From: CAIKMD01 sp963729935
GTDB taxonomy: Bacteria > Pseudomonadota > Alphaproteobacteria > ATCC43930 > CGMCC-115725
DNA length: 64,000 nt
NCBI GenBank assembly: GCA_963729935.1
Contig: CAVSPW010000002.1
Location: 682,001-746,000, forward strand
Reading direction: 5' to 3'
Of this stretch, positions 8,596 through 18,025 are shown piece after piece. Below the pieces are notes generated by a model that did no database searches, was not told the origin of the DNA, and was given only the letters and a program-made list of their open reading frames with translations. A program made the position numbers and the translations under genes. Position 1 is the stretch's first letter. Each line of letters starts with the position of its first letter.

Positions 8596-9615
8596 TCACG
8601 ACCCGGCGCGGATGGCGGCGATCTCCTTGCGGAACGCAGCCAACACATGCGCGCCGTCGGGCGTCTTCTTCTCCCAATCGGCGATGACCGGCTGGATCCG
8701 TGCCTCCCAGATCGCGCGCTGCGCGTTGGTGAGCTTGGTCACCGTCTGATCCTTCATCGCGTGCTCGACCTTGTCGATGTTGCGGTGCTCGGTGTCGTCG
8801 ATCACCTTGTTGAACCAGTTGGTGTATCCGGTGCCGATATTGGCGTCGATCACCTGTTTCGCCTTGCCCGACAGTTGCGCGTAAGTCTTGTTGTTCATGA
8901 TCATGATCGCCGACGCGCCGCCGAGCAATTCGAGCAGATGGTGCTTGGCGATTTCGGTCAGCTTGAAGTCGACGTCGGCGGGCCAGCCGATCGCGGTGCC
9001 CTCGATCGTGCCGCGCTGCAGCGCTTGGTAGACTTCGTTGATCGGCAGCGAAATTGGCGTGCCGCCGAGGGCTTCCAGGGTCTGGCCGGCGATGCGGCCC
9101 TGCACGCTGATCTTAAGCCCTTTGAGATCGTCCAGGGTCTTGACCATCGGCACGGTGTGATAGGTAAGGTTGGCAAAGTCGCCGAAGGCGATCGGCTTCA
9201 CCTTCGTCCACTCGTCGGCGATGACGCCCTTGTCGTAAAGGCGCTGCAACGCGAGCCCGGCCTCATGCGCGTTCCGGGCCTCGAAGGGCAAGGTGGCGAC
9301 CAGCGTCTTTGGGAATTGCGACGACACCGGCCCCAAAATGCAGAAGGCGAGGTCGGCGACGCCGTTCTGCACGCGATCGAGCGTGTTCCGCATGTTCACG
9401 AGGGAATAGCCGACATACACCTGCACGTTGAGGGTGCCGGCGCTCTCCTTGTTCACCTTTTCCGACCACGGCTTGATCAGTTGGGTGTGGATCGAGGCCG
9501 TCGGCGGTCCGGGATCGCCGTATTTCAGCAGGATCGGCTCGGCGGCAAAGGCCGCAGCGGAAATGGCCGTGATCGCCGTCGCGGCCGCGAGGAAGGGCAA
9601 AGTGTGGCGGATCAT
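8596..9615 (-). CDS. dctP: Second TRAP solute receptor, DctP family
   Basis: 339 residues with a signal peptide (cut after AAFA). It is clearly a paralogue of the receptor at 7499. They share EPI.LK(F/Y)G(N/D)PG at the mature start, a VQNGVADLAFCILGPVSSQFP region and LGGTPISLPINEVYQALQRG. GGGAG lies upstream of the ATG. The two receptor genes converge, so they are separately transcribed although only one permease is nearby. They may feed the same DctQM with different ligands. Confidence 0.9.
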   Translation of the reverse strand: MIRHTLPFLAAATAITAISAAAFAAEPILLKYGDPGPPTASIHTQLIKPWSEKVNKESAGTLNVQVYVGYSLVNMRNTLDRVQNGVADLAFCILGPVSSQFPKTLVATLPFEARNAHEAGLALQRLYDKGVIADEWTKVKPIAFGDFANLTYHTVPMVKTLDDLKGLKISVQGRIAGQTLEALGGTPISLPINEVYQALQRGTIEGTAIGWPADVDFKLTEIAKHHLLELLGGASAIMIMNNKTYAQLSGKAKQVIDANIGTGYTNWFNKVIDDTEHRNIDKVEHAMKDQTVTKLTNAQRAIWEARIQPVIADWEKKTPDGAHVLAAFRKEIAAIRAGS

Positions 9616-10038
9616 CCGATTTCTCCCTGGTTCATTGTCGTATCCTTCCGCGGCCGTGGTCCGGCACGTTCGGTGCGGCGCCTTAACGCCTGTATTTTAT
9701 CGCTAGCCTCTCCGACCGCGTCTGTCAAACCAAAGAGGCGGCGTGTACCGTCTCCGTTTCGGCTTCCTCATCCTTCGACAAGCGCTGGATGAGGCTGAAA
9801 AACGAGGTCCTCATGCCGAGCCCGTCGAAGCGCGCGACGCGAACGGAGTCGGGCGCGTCGCCGCCGCCACGAAGACAGGGCGCCGCTCGAAGGGCGAAAA
9901 CCAGTTGCCCAAGCTCGTCGGAGGCGTTAGTTCCAAAATGGCGTCGAGGGTGTCGAAAGGCCGGCTCGCAGGGTCGCCCGATCGACTTCGTCAATCAAGA
10001 ACCGTGATCGCTCGAACGCGTAGCATGGGAGGCCGTTG
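9616..10038. other. Intergenic region with an inverted repeat
   Basis: No gene supported. It should contain the promoters for the minus-strand receptor and the plus-strand permease. A perfect 8-bp inverted repeat, CCTCATCC (9766-9773) and GGATGAGG (9787-9794), with a 13-nt loop resembles dispersed palindromic repeats of alphaproteobacteria. Whether it is an operator or a REP-like unit is open. Confidence 0.4.
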
Positions 10039-12006
10039 ATGGAACACGTCGCACAGGCGGAGGAAGCCGTATCGCAGCGGCCGCTCCTCGATCGGCTGGA
10101 ACGCTTCTGCGTGGTGGCGACGCGGCCCATCGCGTCCCTTGGCGTTGCCGGGATGCTGACCGCCGCGGGGGCGACCGTGCTCGATGTGTTGATGCGCTGG
10201 CTGTTCAACTCGCCGTTCCCGGCGCTGAACGAGCTCGTCGGAATGCTGTTCGCGGTGGCGATATCGGCCACCGTTCCGGCGGGCGTGGCCAACAAGGTCA
10301 ATCTGCGGATCGATCTTTTGAGCCGCTTCATGACACGACGGCTCGGGATGTGGCTCGACGCGGTGGGCGGATTGTTTCTGCTCACCTTCTTCACAGTGCT
10401 GAGTTGGCAGATCTATGTCTACGCAGGCCAGCTCGCCAGCCAAGGGCGCGGCACGGTCATGCTCGGGCTACCCGAGGCGCCGTTCATCTACGCCGTGGCC
10501 GCGTTGCTCGCCATCGGCTCCTTGGTGCAAATCATCGTCATGCTCAACCAGTTCCGCCGAGCAATTGCACTTCCCGGCCCGCTTCCCGGTGAGGCGACGC
10601 ACCCGATATTCACGAAGATCACTCTGGGCACCGGGATCGCGGCGATCGCGCTCGCCATTTATGTCGCTGTTAATCTGCACGACGTATCGGGCTGGGCGCA
10701 GAACCATATCGGGCTCGAGGTGTTGTACGCCTTTCTGTGCCTTTGGCTGTTCATGCTCGGGCTGGTGCCGCTCGCCGCCGGGATGGGGCTCGTCGGGCTG
10801 GTCGGTTCGGCGCTGCTCATCGGCTTCGATCCGGCGCTCAGCGCCTTCGCCACCACGGTGGAAGGGTTCCTGACCAACAGCCAGGTCGGCACGCTGCCGC
10901 TCTTCCTGATGATGGGGAGCTTCGCCGCCACCGCCGGAATGGCGACGGACGTGTACAATCTGGCGCACACGATCCTCGGCCGGCTGCGCGGCGGCCTCGC
11001 CTATGCCACCGTCGTGGGCTGCGCGGGGTTCGGCGCTCTCACCAGTTCCTCGATCGCCACGGCCTCGCTGATCGGCAAGGTGGCGGTGCCCGAGATGCGC
11101 GCGCGCGGCTACTCGCCGGCGCTCGCTACCGGTGTCGTCGCCGCGGGCGGCACCTTGGGCGCGCTGGTGCCGCCCTCCGGCCCGTTGATCGTGTTCGCGC
11201 TTTTGACCGAAGCCTCGGTCGGTCAGCTGTTCATGGGGGCCTTTGGACCCGCATTGCTCAGCGTCCTGCTCTATTGCGTGACCGTATGGCTGTACGTCCG
11301 CATCGCGCCCAAGTCGTGCCCGGAATCGACGCGCACCGGCATGCACGAGATCGGCAAGGAGCTATGGAAATGCCGTGCGGTTGGCGCCTTGTTCCTCGTG
11401 GTGATGGGTGGGCTCTATATGGGCATCTTCACCGACACCGAGTCGGCTGCGGTTGGCGCGTTCGGCGCGTTCCTCGCCGCCTTGCACCGGGGCAAGCTGA
11501 AGGGCGGGGCATTCTGGCGCGTGATGGCCGAGGTGACGGCGATCACGGCCATGATCTACGGGCTGATCTTCGGCGCGCAGACCTTCTCGTTCTTCGTCGC
11601 GGTCTCGGCGCTGACCCAGATTGCGACCGATTGGGTGGGCAGCCTGCACTGGGCGAACTGGGCCATCATGAGCATGCTCTTGGCGTTCTTCCTGATCCTC
11701 GGCTCGCTCATGGAATCATTCGCGGTGATGGTCATCACCGTGCCGATCGTCACGCCGCTGATCCTGAACATGGGCTACGACCTGGTATGGTGGGGCATCA
11801 TCCAGCTCGCCGTGGTCGAGACCGGGCTGATCCATCCGCCGCTGGGCATCAACGTGTTCGTGCTGAAAAGCGTGACGCCTGACGTGCCGATGTGGACGAT
11901 CTACAAGGGCGTCTTTCCCTACGTCCTTGCGGATTTCGTGAAACTCGGCCTGCTGGTCGCGTTCCCGGGCATCTGCCTGTTTCTGGTCAACATGATGGTT
12001 CATTGA
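10039..12006 (+). CDS. TRAP transporter fused permease, DctQ-DctM
   Basis: 655 residues, a fusion of the small (DctQ) and large (DctM) membrane subunits. Residues to about 190 are DctQ-like with four membrane helices (LFNSPFPALNELVGMLFAVA; NKVNLRIDLLSRFM). The rest is DctM-like with many helices and the conserved TSSSIATASLIGKVAVPEM and GVVAAGGTLGALVPPSGP elements. It drives ion-coupled uptake with a DctP receptor. The start follows GGGAGG; a TTG one codon upstream is less likely. The truncated monooxygenase behind it may once have belonged to the same operon. Confidence 0.92.
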   Translation: MEHVAQAEEAVSQRPLLDRLERFCVVATRPIASLGVAGMLTAAGATVLDVLMRWLFNSPFPALNELVGMLFAVAISATVPAGVANKVNLRIDLLSRFMTRRLGMWLDAVGGLFLLTFFTVLSWQIYVYAGQLASQGRGTVMLGLPEAPFIYAVAALLAIGSLVQIIVMLNQFRRAIALPGPLPGEATHPIFTKITLGTGIAAIALAIYVAVNLHDVSGWAQNHIGLEVLYAFLCLWLFMLGLVPLAAGMGLVGLVGSALLIGFDPALSAFATTVEGFLTNSQVGTLPLFLMMGSFAATAGMATDVYNLAHTILGRLRGGLAYATVVGCAGFGALTSSSIATASLIGKVAVPEMRARGYSPALATGVVAAGGTLGALVPPSGPLIVFALLTEASVGQLFMGAFGPALLSVLLYCVTVWLYVRIAPKSCPESTRTGMHEIGKELWKCRAVGALFLVVMGGLYMGIFTDTESAAVGAFGAFLAALHRGKLKGGAFWRVMAEVTAITAMIYGLIFGAQTFSFFVAVSALTQIATDWVGSLHWANWAIMSMLLAFFLILGSLMESFAVMVITVPIVTPLILNMGYDLVWWGIIQLAVVETGLIHPPLGINVFVLKSVTPDVPMWTIYKGVFPYVLADFVKLGLLVAFPGICLFLVNMMVH

Positions 12007-12113
12007 TAGGTATCCCGGCCGCAAACTCAAAACCCGCACGCCATGAGGATGCAGCCATCCAAGAATGGACAAAGAGACCCTTCGATCGTTTCCCGGCTCG
12101 GCACGATGAACGG

Positions 12114-13220
12114 GCGCAGCTTTCGGCGCTTGCGGCCGTCACCAGCCGTATCGGATTGGCCGCGACCTGCCACACGACCTATAACGAGCCCTATCACGTG
12201 GCGCGCAAATTTGCCTCGCTCGACCACCTGAGCAGCGGCCGGGCGGGCTGGAACTTCGTGACCGGCGCCAACGCGGAGGACGCGCTCAACTTCAGCCGAG
12301 AGACGCATACGGCGCATGGCGACCGCTACGACATCGCCGAGGAATTTGCCGACGTCGTGCGCGGCCTTTGGGACAGCTACGAAGACGATGCGTTTCTCCG
12401 AGACAAGAAATCGGGCATCTATGTCGATACCTCGAAACTTCACATCCTGAACCACAAGGGCAAGTATTTTCAGGTCAAGGGTCCCTTGAGCCTCGCCCGC
12501 CCGCCGCAGGGTCATCCCATCCTGATCCAGGCGGGGAAGTCCGAGCCGGCGAAAGAAGTCTCGGCCCGGGTCGCCGATGCCGTCTTCACCTCGCAAGCGA
12601 CGCTCGAAGACGCGCAGGCTTTCTATGCGGACGTTAAAGGCCGCTTGGCCAAGTTCGGTCGCGCGCCCGACGACCTCAAGATCCTGCCGGGCGTCGCGAT
12701 CTTTACCGGGCGCACCGCCGAGGAGGCGGAAGAGAAGTACCAGCAGCTTGCGTCGCTGCTCAGTCCGGCGGCCGCATTGCAGCTTCTGAAGGAGCGGATG
12801 GGTGGCGTCGACCTCGCGGCCTATCCGTTCGACGGGCCGATGCCGGATCTTCAAGGCAACAACAACCGCATGAGCAATCCGCCCGCGCTCGTGAAACTCG
12901 CCCGGCGCGAGAATCTGACGATTCGCGGCCTCGCCATGCGCTTTGCCGCCGCGCGTGGTCATTTCATGGTCCGCGGCACGCCCGCGCAGGTCGCCGATCA
13001 GCTCGAGGAATGGTTTTTGAGGCGTGCCGCCGACGGTTTTATCTTCCTTCCGGTCTATCTACCGGGCGCGCTCGACGATTTCGTCGACCACGTCATTCCG
13101 GAATTGCAACGCCGCGGCCTGTTCCGCACCGAATACGAAGGCCGCACGCTGCGCGAGAATCTGGGTGTTCCCCGGCCGAGAAATCAGTTCGCGCAACCCG
13201 CCCGCCAAGCAACCGCGTGA
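12114..13220 (+). pseudogene. 5'-truncated flavin-dependent monooxygenase, NtaA/SnaA/DszA family
   Basis: From ALAAVTSRIGLAATCHTTYN on, the reading frame follows the LLM nitrilotriacetate-monooxygenase family closely to its usual C-terminus (LQRRGLFRTEYEGRTLREN). About 95 residues expected before this point, including the N-terminal barrel strand and flavin-site residues, are absent. The upstream bases back to the permease stop do not encode them in any frame I could find, so a deletion between 12007 and 12114 is likely. The frame itself stays open into the permease gene, so some product could be made, but an intact enzyme is doubtful. Confidence 0.7.
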
Positions 13221-13313
13221 GACCGTGGCTGCCTATCGGGGTACAGGAGGCGTTCGCGATGTTGGACCGGAGAACCTGTTGCCGCGATAAGCGTCGCATT
13301 CGCCGCGGCTATC

Positions 13314-14636
13314 TTACCTGGCCTCGCTTGCAGCGGCTCGAACGGCGCGCTTGCGTTTTCTCCAAGCCCGAAAACTTGATTTGAAGGTGCGCAGACCGGA
13401 AAGAAAATAAATTATCTTGAAAACGATCAGCCGCGCGTGAATCGGCGAGCGACGGAAAACGTCTCCCGCGAGTAGCGACAACAACGCTTCCTGCAGCCGG
13501 AACGGGTTCCGCGACACCAACAACATCCTGCGCAGCGCCGGCGCGTTGATCCGATGGATGTACCAGGAATAGGCGCCGAGCGCCCGTCGAACCTGGGCGT
13601 CGAAAGTCTTGAAGGCACGCGCCGCCTTTTTCGGCTCGTGCAGGCACGCGCTCACGACATCGGCGCCGAGGAACGCGCTGCTCATGGCAACGTAGACGCC
13701 GGTAGAAAACATGGGGTCGATGAACGCGTAGGCATCGCCCACCATGATGTAGCTTTTTCCCATCATGCGCTTCGACCGATACGAATAATTGCCGGTGCCC
13801 GTCACCGGAGAAACGAGTTGAGCGTTCTGCAGACGCTTTGCGAGGGGAGCGCACAACGCGATGGTGGCCATGAAGAACTCGGGCAGATCGGTTTTGCGAG
13901 ACTTGACGTAAGCGGGCTGGCAGACCGCTCCGACGCTGGTCGTGCCGTCGGCGAGCGGAATGAACCAGAACCAGCCGTAATCAAACCAGAAAAGAATGAT
14001 ATTCCCTTCGGCCTTGCCCGACGAGCGTTGAGCGCCGGTGAAGTGGCCGTATATCGCCGCGCTGTTGTTTTTGGGATTGCGATGTTTGATGTTGAAGCGG
14101 CTCGCCAGCAGCGTGTCTCGCCCCGAAGCATCGACAAGGAATTTGGCGCGCCAGCGGCGCACACGCCCGTCTGCATCGCATCCGCTCGCCACCGCTCCGC
14201 CTTGGGGCGGAAAATCGACCTCGGTAACTCTCACTCCCTCGCTGACCTTGGCCCCTTTTGCGGCCGCGTTCTTCAGCAGAATGTGGTCGAATTCCGACCG
14301 GCGCACTTGATAGGCATAGGGGAAGCCCTTGTCCCAGCCGTTTGCGAATTCAAAAGCGGAAGTCTTCTCATCGAAGATCGAGACAAATTCGGCGCCGTGT
14401 TTGGGCATGCCGATCCTCTCCATCTCCTCTTTGACGCCCAGCCTCTCGAACATAGGCAGGTTGAACGGCAGCAACGACTCCCCGATATGGAAACGCGGGT
14501 GCTTGTCCTTTTCCAGAAGCACCACGTCATCGCCACGCTCCGCCAATAACGCGGCGATCGTCGATCCGGCCGGGCCGCCGCCGACGACCAAAACATCACA
14601 GCGTACTTCGGGAAGAGCGGCAGAATTGTCAGACAA
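13314..14636 (-). CDS. FAD-dependent halogenase-like oxidoreductase
   Basis: 440 residues. The N-terminal Rossmann FAD motif is VLVVGGGPAGSTIAALLAERG, and HIGESLLPFNLPMFERLG follows. WFWFIPLADG matches the WxWxIP signature of flavin-dependent halogenases, and MVGDAYAFIDPMFSTGV is the second FAD site. The best start is TTG at 14636 with a GAGG site upstream. Such halogenase-like proteins occur in aryl-polyene/xanthomonadin clusters, and the neighbour at 14811 fits that context. Whether it halogenates, hydroxylates or reduces cannot be decided. The C-terminus ends in a basic helix (RAWRKRKRAVRAA). Confidence 0.8.
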   Translation of the reverse strand: MSDNSAALPEVRCDVLVVGGGPAGSTIAALLAERGDDVVLLEKDKHPRFHIGESLLPFNLPMFERLGVKEEMERIGMPKHGAEFVSIFDEKTSAFEFANGWDKGFPYAYQVRRSEFDHILLKNAAAKGAKVSEGVRVTEVDFPPQGGAVASGCDADGRVRRWRAKFLVDASGRDTLLASRFNIKHRNPKNNSAAIYGHFTGAQRSSGKAEGNIILFWFDYGWFWFIPLADGTTSVGAVCQPAYVKSRKTDLPEFFMATIALCAPLAKRLQNAQLVSPVTGTGNYSYRSKRMMGKSYIMVGDAYAFIDPMFSTGVYVAMSSAFLGADVVSACLHEPKKAARAFKTFDAQVRRALGAYSWYIHRINAPALRRMLLVSRNPFRLQEALLSLLAGDVFRRSPIHARLIVFKIIYFLSGLRTFKSSFRAWRKRKRAVRAAASEAR

Positions 14637-14810
14637 TGTCCTACCTCAGACGGATCCGATGAAAGATCGGCTTCAATTAAGGGTAAGACAATCCGACGCG
14701 CTTGCCTAGATCGACCAGGTGGTGCAGGATTTTCGCTCGCATTTACCGTATGCTCGGCGCCCAGGCAAAAGCTCTGACGCCGATGCGTTGATCGGGACCG
14801 CGTGTGTCGC

Positions 14811-15545
14811 TCATGGCTGTCCGTCGTCCTGCGCCGACGAGCCAAAACCGGTCGGCTTCGAAGGTACCGCTCCCGTATAGGCGAAAGCCCGGATCACGGC
14901 CGAAATCGTCGAACGCGGCCGATTTCGTACATACGCGACGCGATAGATATACTCACAAGCAAACATCAATACGACCAAGGGGAGGTTCAGAAAATTGACG
15001 AAGAACGACCACGTCGCGGCCGGGAAAAAGACGAAGAGAGACAATGAAACGGCCAATTGAGCGACGAAGAAGCTACACCAAGCCCAAGTTACATTCCGCG
15101 TATAAGCGACTAAATTCGCCGGCAGGGGATCCAGGATCTTGCGCACGCCCGCGGTGATCAGTGCCTCTCGCCCCGGCCGCAGCGATGATCCAAACAACAG
15201 CAACAGCAAGATATAGGCGATGGCGTGCGGAATTCCGGGCACAGCGAGAATGCTATGTTCGTTTGAATACAAGGCAACGAGGAGAAAGAATGATGTGGTG
15301 GCCAACGCCATCCACCATTTGTACCGCTGAGATGATCGGGCGAACACGAGCGCCGCCAGGATGCTGAGTTGCACAGCGCCGCCAAACGCGGCCGCCTTGC
15401 TCCAAGAACTTGCCGCGAGCAGCGCGTGAATAAGAACGAGGCATCCGCCCAATGTCAGGAAGGCAAAACCTCTTATGGATTGGACGACACCGTCGCGCAT
15501 TCGGCTGTTCGATTCCGGCGTAGCTAGAATTGGTTGTCCCGCCAT
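14811..15545 (-). CDS. COG4648-type polytopic membrane protein
   Basis: 244 residues with about six or seven hydrophobic helices. The segment from GREALIT through ANLVAYTRNVTWAWCSFF and the AATWSFFVNFLNLPLVVLMF helix resembles the COG4648 membrane proteins found in aryl-polyene and xanthomonadin pigment clusters. The role there is unknown; it may help export or anchor the polyene lipid. It lies upstream of the halogenase-like gene on the same strand with 174 bp between. No ketosynthase, dehydratase or acyl-carrier genes are visible, so this is at most a cluster remnant or satellite. Confidence 0.65.
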   Translation of the reverse strand: MAGQPILATPESNSRMRDGVVQSIRGFAFLTLGGCLVLIHALLAASSWSKAAAFGGAVQLSILAALVFARSSQRYKWWMALATTSFFLLVALYSNEHSILAVPGIPHAIAYILLLLLFGSSLRPGREALITAGVRKILDPLPANLVAYTRNVTWAWCSFFVAQLAVSLSLFVFFPAATWSFFVNFLNLPLVVLMFACEYIYRVAYVRNRPRSTISAVIRAFAYTGAVPSKPTGFGSSAQDDGQP

Positions 15546-15560
15546 CAATCGGTTCAGGTT

Positions 15561-15698
15561 TTACGCTCTCCCCATCGCAATCTCAAACGCGGACATTGCG
15601 GCATAGCGGTCCGGTGAAAACGGGCGGCAAGACAATTCGGCCAATTCCTGAATGGCGCGAGGAAGCCGCGCATCTTTGTTCAGCGCCAGAATGCGAGA
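15561..15698 (-). pseudogene. 3' fragment of an unidentified gene cut at the mobile-region border
   Basis: A minus-strand frame ends with PFSPDRYAAMSAFEIAMGRA and a TAA just before the COG4648-type gene. About 45 codons are coding-like, then the frame runs into the repeat-rich border at 15699. It looks like the tail of the gene that preceded the membrane protein before insertion. I do not recognise the family. Confidence 0.45.
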
Positions 15699-15848
15699 TG
15701 TTAGAATCAAAAGAACGATTCAAAACAAGCGTCTATTTCCGCGGCGGTAGCCCACTTGACTGACAGAACGATTCAAATATGTCGGTCGGAAGGGTTCAAA
15801 ATCGGCCGCTTGCCGGCAGGAACAATGCAAAATCCGACTTTTGAATCG
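15699..15848. repeat. CGATTCAAA repeat cluster, candidate transposon end
   Basis: Copies of CGATTCAAA lie at 15716-15724 and 15769-15777, a GGTTCAAA variant at 15793-15800 and an inverted copy (TTTGAATCG) at 15840-15848. The stretch begins with TGTTAGAATC, and TGT is the usual first triplet of Tn7-like ends. Multiple TnsB-binding repeats in the last 100-150 bp are typical of such ends. The end assignment is inference. Confidence 0.5.
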
Positions 15849-15935
15849 CTTGCACAAGGCCAGCAGCGGATGCCGGTGCCTGCGCTGAAAACGGCAGCCT
15901 CGATTACGGGTCTGGAGATATGACGGGTAGGTAGC

Positions 15936-15954
15936 GGCGGTCTTCGTGACCGCC
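15936..15954 (-). terminator. Hairpin behind tniQ
   Basis: GGCGGTC/GACCGCC, a 7-bp stem with a 5-nt loop about 45 bp after the tniQ stop. It has no downstream T-run on the minus strand, so it may be a weak or factor-dependent terminator. Confidence 0.4.
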
Positions 15955-15999
15955 GAAAACAGATCAGCCGATACGGCTACGAGGCCGCAAGGAGCGGAG

Positions 16000-18006
16000 T
16001 TACGCGGCCATCGCCTTGGAAGCGGGGACGGTGTTGGTCGAATCCACCGCCGAAACTGTGATTCCCTCGCGGTCACAGTTGATAAGCGAGTCCTCAAGGT
16101 CTTTTCGGAGGAAAAAAAGTACCTTCTTGGCCTTGACGGCGGGATTAAGCCCAAGCTGCGCGAGTCGAGGGGGTCGCAGCCTCTTTCCAATCCTACGCCA
16201 GAGCGCAGCTATGCAAATATAGGTTTCCGCAAACTTCTGGACTTCCGAAGGCTCAAGAAGGACGCGGTTCCCGCGCCCCGCTCTGGGCCGATGAGGAGTT
16301 AAAAGCCCCTGACGGCAGAGGCTGAGGACGTGGTCGGGCCCGGTCTCGAGTCGGGCAGCAGCCTCATCTGTATCGATCAACGTGCCCCGGCTGGCTAGGC
16401 GGCAGAGCCGACGAATGTTGCAAACGTCGTCTTCATAAAGGATGAGCCTGTTCAGTCCTTTTTTTGTTTTGTCAATTGCCGCCAGCTGCAGTTCACCGGA
16501 AAGAAGCCTTCGGAATAGTTCTCCAGTTGAGAACCCGACCGTGAGCAGACCGCGCACAGCCCTCTTCGCGCTTACGGTACGAACACCGGGTCGGGGTGCC
16601 ACATTTTTCTTGAGGCCACGCTCGAAATCCGCGTTTGCTTTGATGCTTATCATCATCTTCCCGCGTTTGCTGATAGAGGTATAGGGCACGACATCGTGTC
16701 TGAGACAATTCCAGGCGGCCCCATTCGAGAGTCCCCAGCGTTCTCCGAACTGGCGCACCGTTATGTACCCCCGACCGCCTGTCCCAAGGGGCTCTCCCAG
16801 AGGCGCGCGAGGATCAAACTTTTTCTCACTCTTCAGCATATCTGCGATATCACGCAGCTGTTCTCGCGAAATGACAGTTATCGCTTTTCCGGCCGCATTC
16901 ACCTTGCGCGCCGCGATCCCGTTTGCAGCCGCTACCCTCATAAGCTTTTTATGAGGTATGCCAGTCTCCACGCTCGCGGTGCCCACCGCGACATACGCAT
17001 CCGGCATATTTCGAGCCACGGCATGCCTCTGGCCGATAGTCGCGAGGTCCAATCCGCTGTCATGGCGCACAAAGTGCTCGAATCTCTCTCGCAAAGGTTC
17101 AAGACCGGGAGACGCTTCATACGAATAAAGCGCCGCGTAGAACTTGGGGAAGATTTCCCGCATCTTCGCTGAAGTGCCATCGGCAGGCCTCCGCATCAGC
17201 GCGGAGAAGAATTCTGTCCGGGCAACTTCCTCTTCGCCGTGAACCAGCGAGTGGGCCGCTTCGAGCAGTCGTCTCCTTTGCGACAGGGACATGCGCGGCA
17301 AGCTCATTGAGGCGTTCTTTCCGAACAGCTTCCAACCGCCCGCGAACGTGATGAGATCGCACATCTCTGCAAGCTTTGGAGAGTTCTGATCAGCCAACCA
17401 AACAGCGAGCTGTTTTTCGGTAATGGGCGCGGCATGGGCGATTTGGGTGGCCATGTGCAGGGCGGCTTCCGTCGCATCCGACGTATTCGCATCGGCAAGG
17501 CGTTCGCCGCACCTTCCGCAAGCGGTAACTAGCGCCACGTTCCACGCAATCCGGGCTTTGCACGACGGACAAGCGTCCAGCATCGAAATACGATGCAAAT
17601 GACATTCGGTGTACAGGGACAAATCCCAGTGCCGACGACGGTACGGCGCCTCATTCAGACAAGCGGCGCAGAATTTCGGCCGATTGAAATCGATCATCGA
17701 CCCACGCAAGACCTGGCCGCCAAAGCCGATCCAGTGATGTCGACGACCGGTGCCGCTGGGAAGGATGGCCAGCAGATCGAATTGTCGCTGATCAAGTCCG
17801 AGGAGCGTGCAGATTTCGTCAGATTGCTTGGTGATGCGGGCCAGTTTGGAATCGTGTTGATAGTTCCATCCTGCGAGACGGGTCACAACGGACACTGTCG
17901 AAACGTTGAGTTCTGACACTCGAGCCAAGTATCCGAGGAAGCTCTCGTCCTCGTAGCACGGAGTCGTCAGCGCGAGCTTGGTTGGCATTTTAGGTGCGGA
18001 ATGCAT
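16000..18006 (-). CDS. tniQ: TniQ-family target-selection protein (long, TnsD-like)
   Basis: 668 residues from the ATG at 18006; an alternative ATG lies six codons later. The N-terminal YEDESFLGYLARVSELN is the TniQ signature. It is followed by cysteine pairs forming zinc-finger units (CAAC, CPSC, CGRC) around residues 110-190. The long C-terminal half carries two probable helix-turn-helix segments (YITVRQFGERWGLSNGAAWN; TDEAAARLETGPDHVLSLC). TniQ/TnsD proteins recruit TnsC to a target. The length favours a sequence-specific TnsD-like role over a short CRISPR-coupled TniQ. It is last in the operon, 19 bp after tnsC. Confidence 0.85.
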   Translation of the reverse strand: MHSAPKMPTKLALTTPCYEDESFLGYLARVSELNVSTVSVVTRLAGWNYQHDSKLARITKQSDEICTLLGLDQRQFDLLAILPSGTGRRHHWIGFGGQVLRGSMIDFNRPKFCAACLNEAPYRRRHWDLSLYTECHLHRISMLDACPSCKARIAWNVALVTACGRCGERLADANTSDATEAALHMATQIAHAAPITEKQLAVWLADQNSPKLAEMCDLITFAGGWKLFGKNASMSLPRMSLSQRRRLLEAAHSLVHGEEEVARTEFFSALMRRPADGTSAKMREIFPKFYAALYSYEASPGLEPLRERFEHFVRHDSGLDLATIGQRHAVARNMPDAYVAVGTASVETGIPHKKLMRVAAANGIAARKVNAAGKAITVISREQLRDIADMLKSEKKFDPRAPLGEPLGTGGRGYITVRQFGERWGLSNGAAWNCLRHDVVPYTSISKRGKMMISIKANADFERGLKKNVAPRPGVRTVSAKRAVRGLLTVGFSTGELFRRLLSGELQLAAIDKTKKGLNRLILYEDDVCNIRRLCRLASRGTLIDTDEAAARLETGPDHVLSLCRQGLLTPHRPRAGRGNRVLLEPSEVQKFAETYICIAALWRRIGKRLRPPRLAQLGLNPAVKAKKVLFFLRKDLEDSLINCDREGITVSAVDSTNTVPASKAMAA

Positions 18007-18025
18007 TTTAATCGTCACGCTAGAG

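Noticed and set aside
8434..9792. 452-codon plus-strand frame across the second dctP
   Set aside because: Antisense shadow of a well-supported receptor gene with a signal peptide and ribosome site.
13314..15545. Complete aryl-polyene/xanthomonadin cluster
   Set aside because: Only two satellite-type genes are visible; no ketosynthase, dehydratase or carrier protein.
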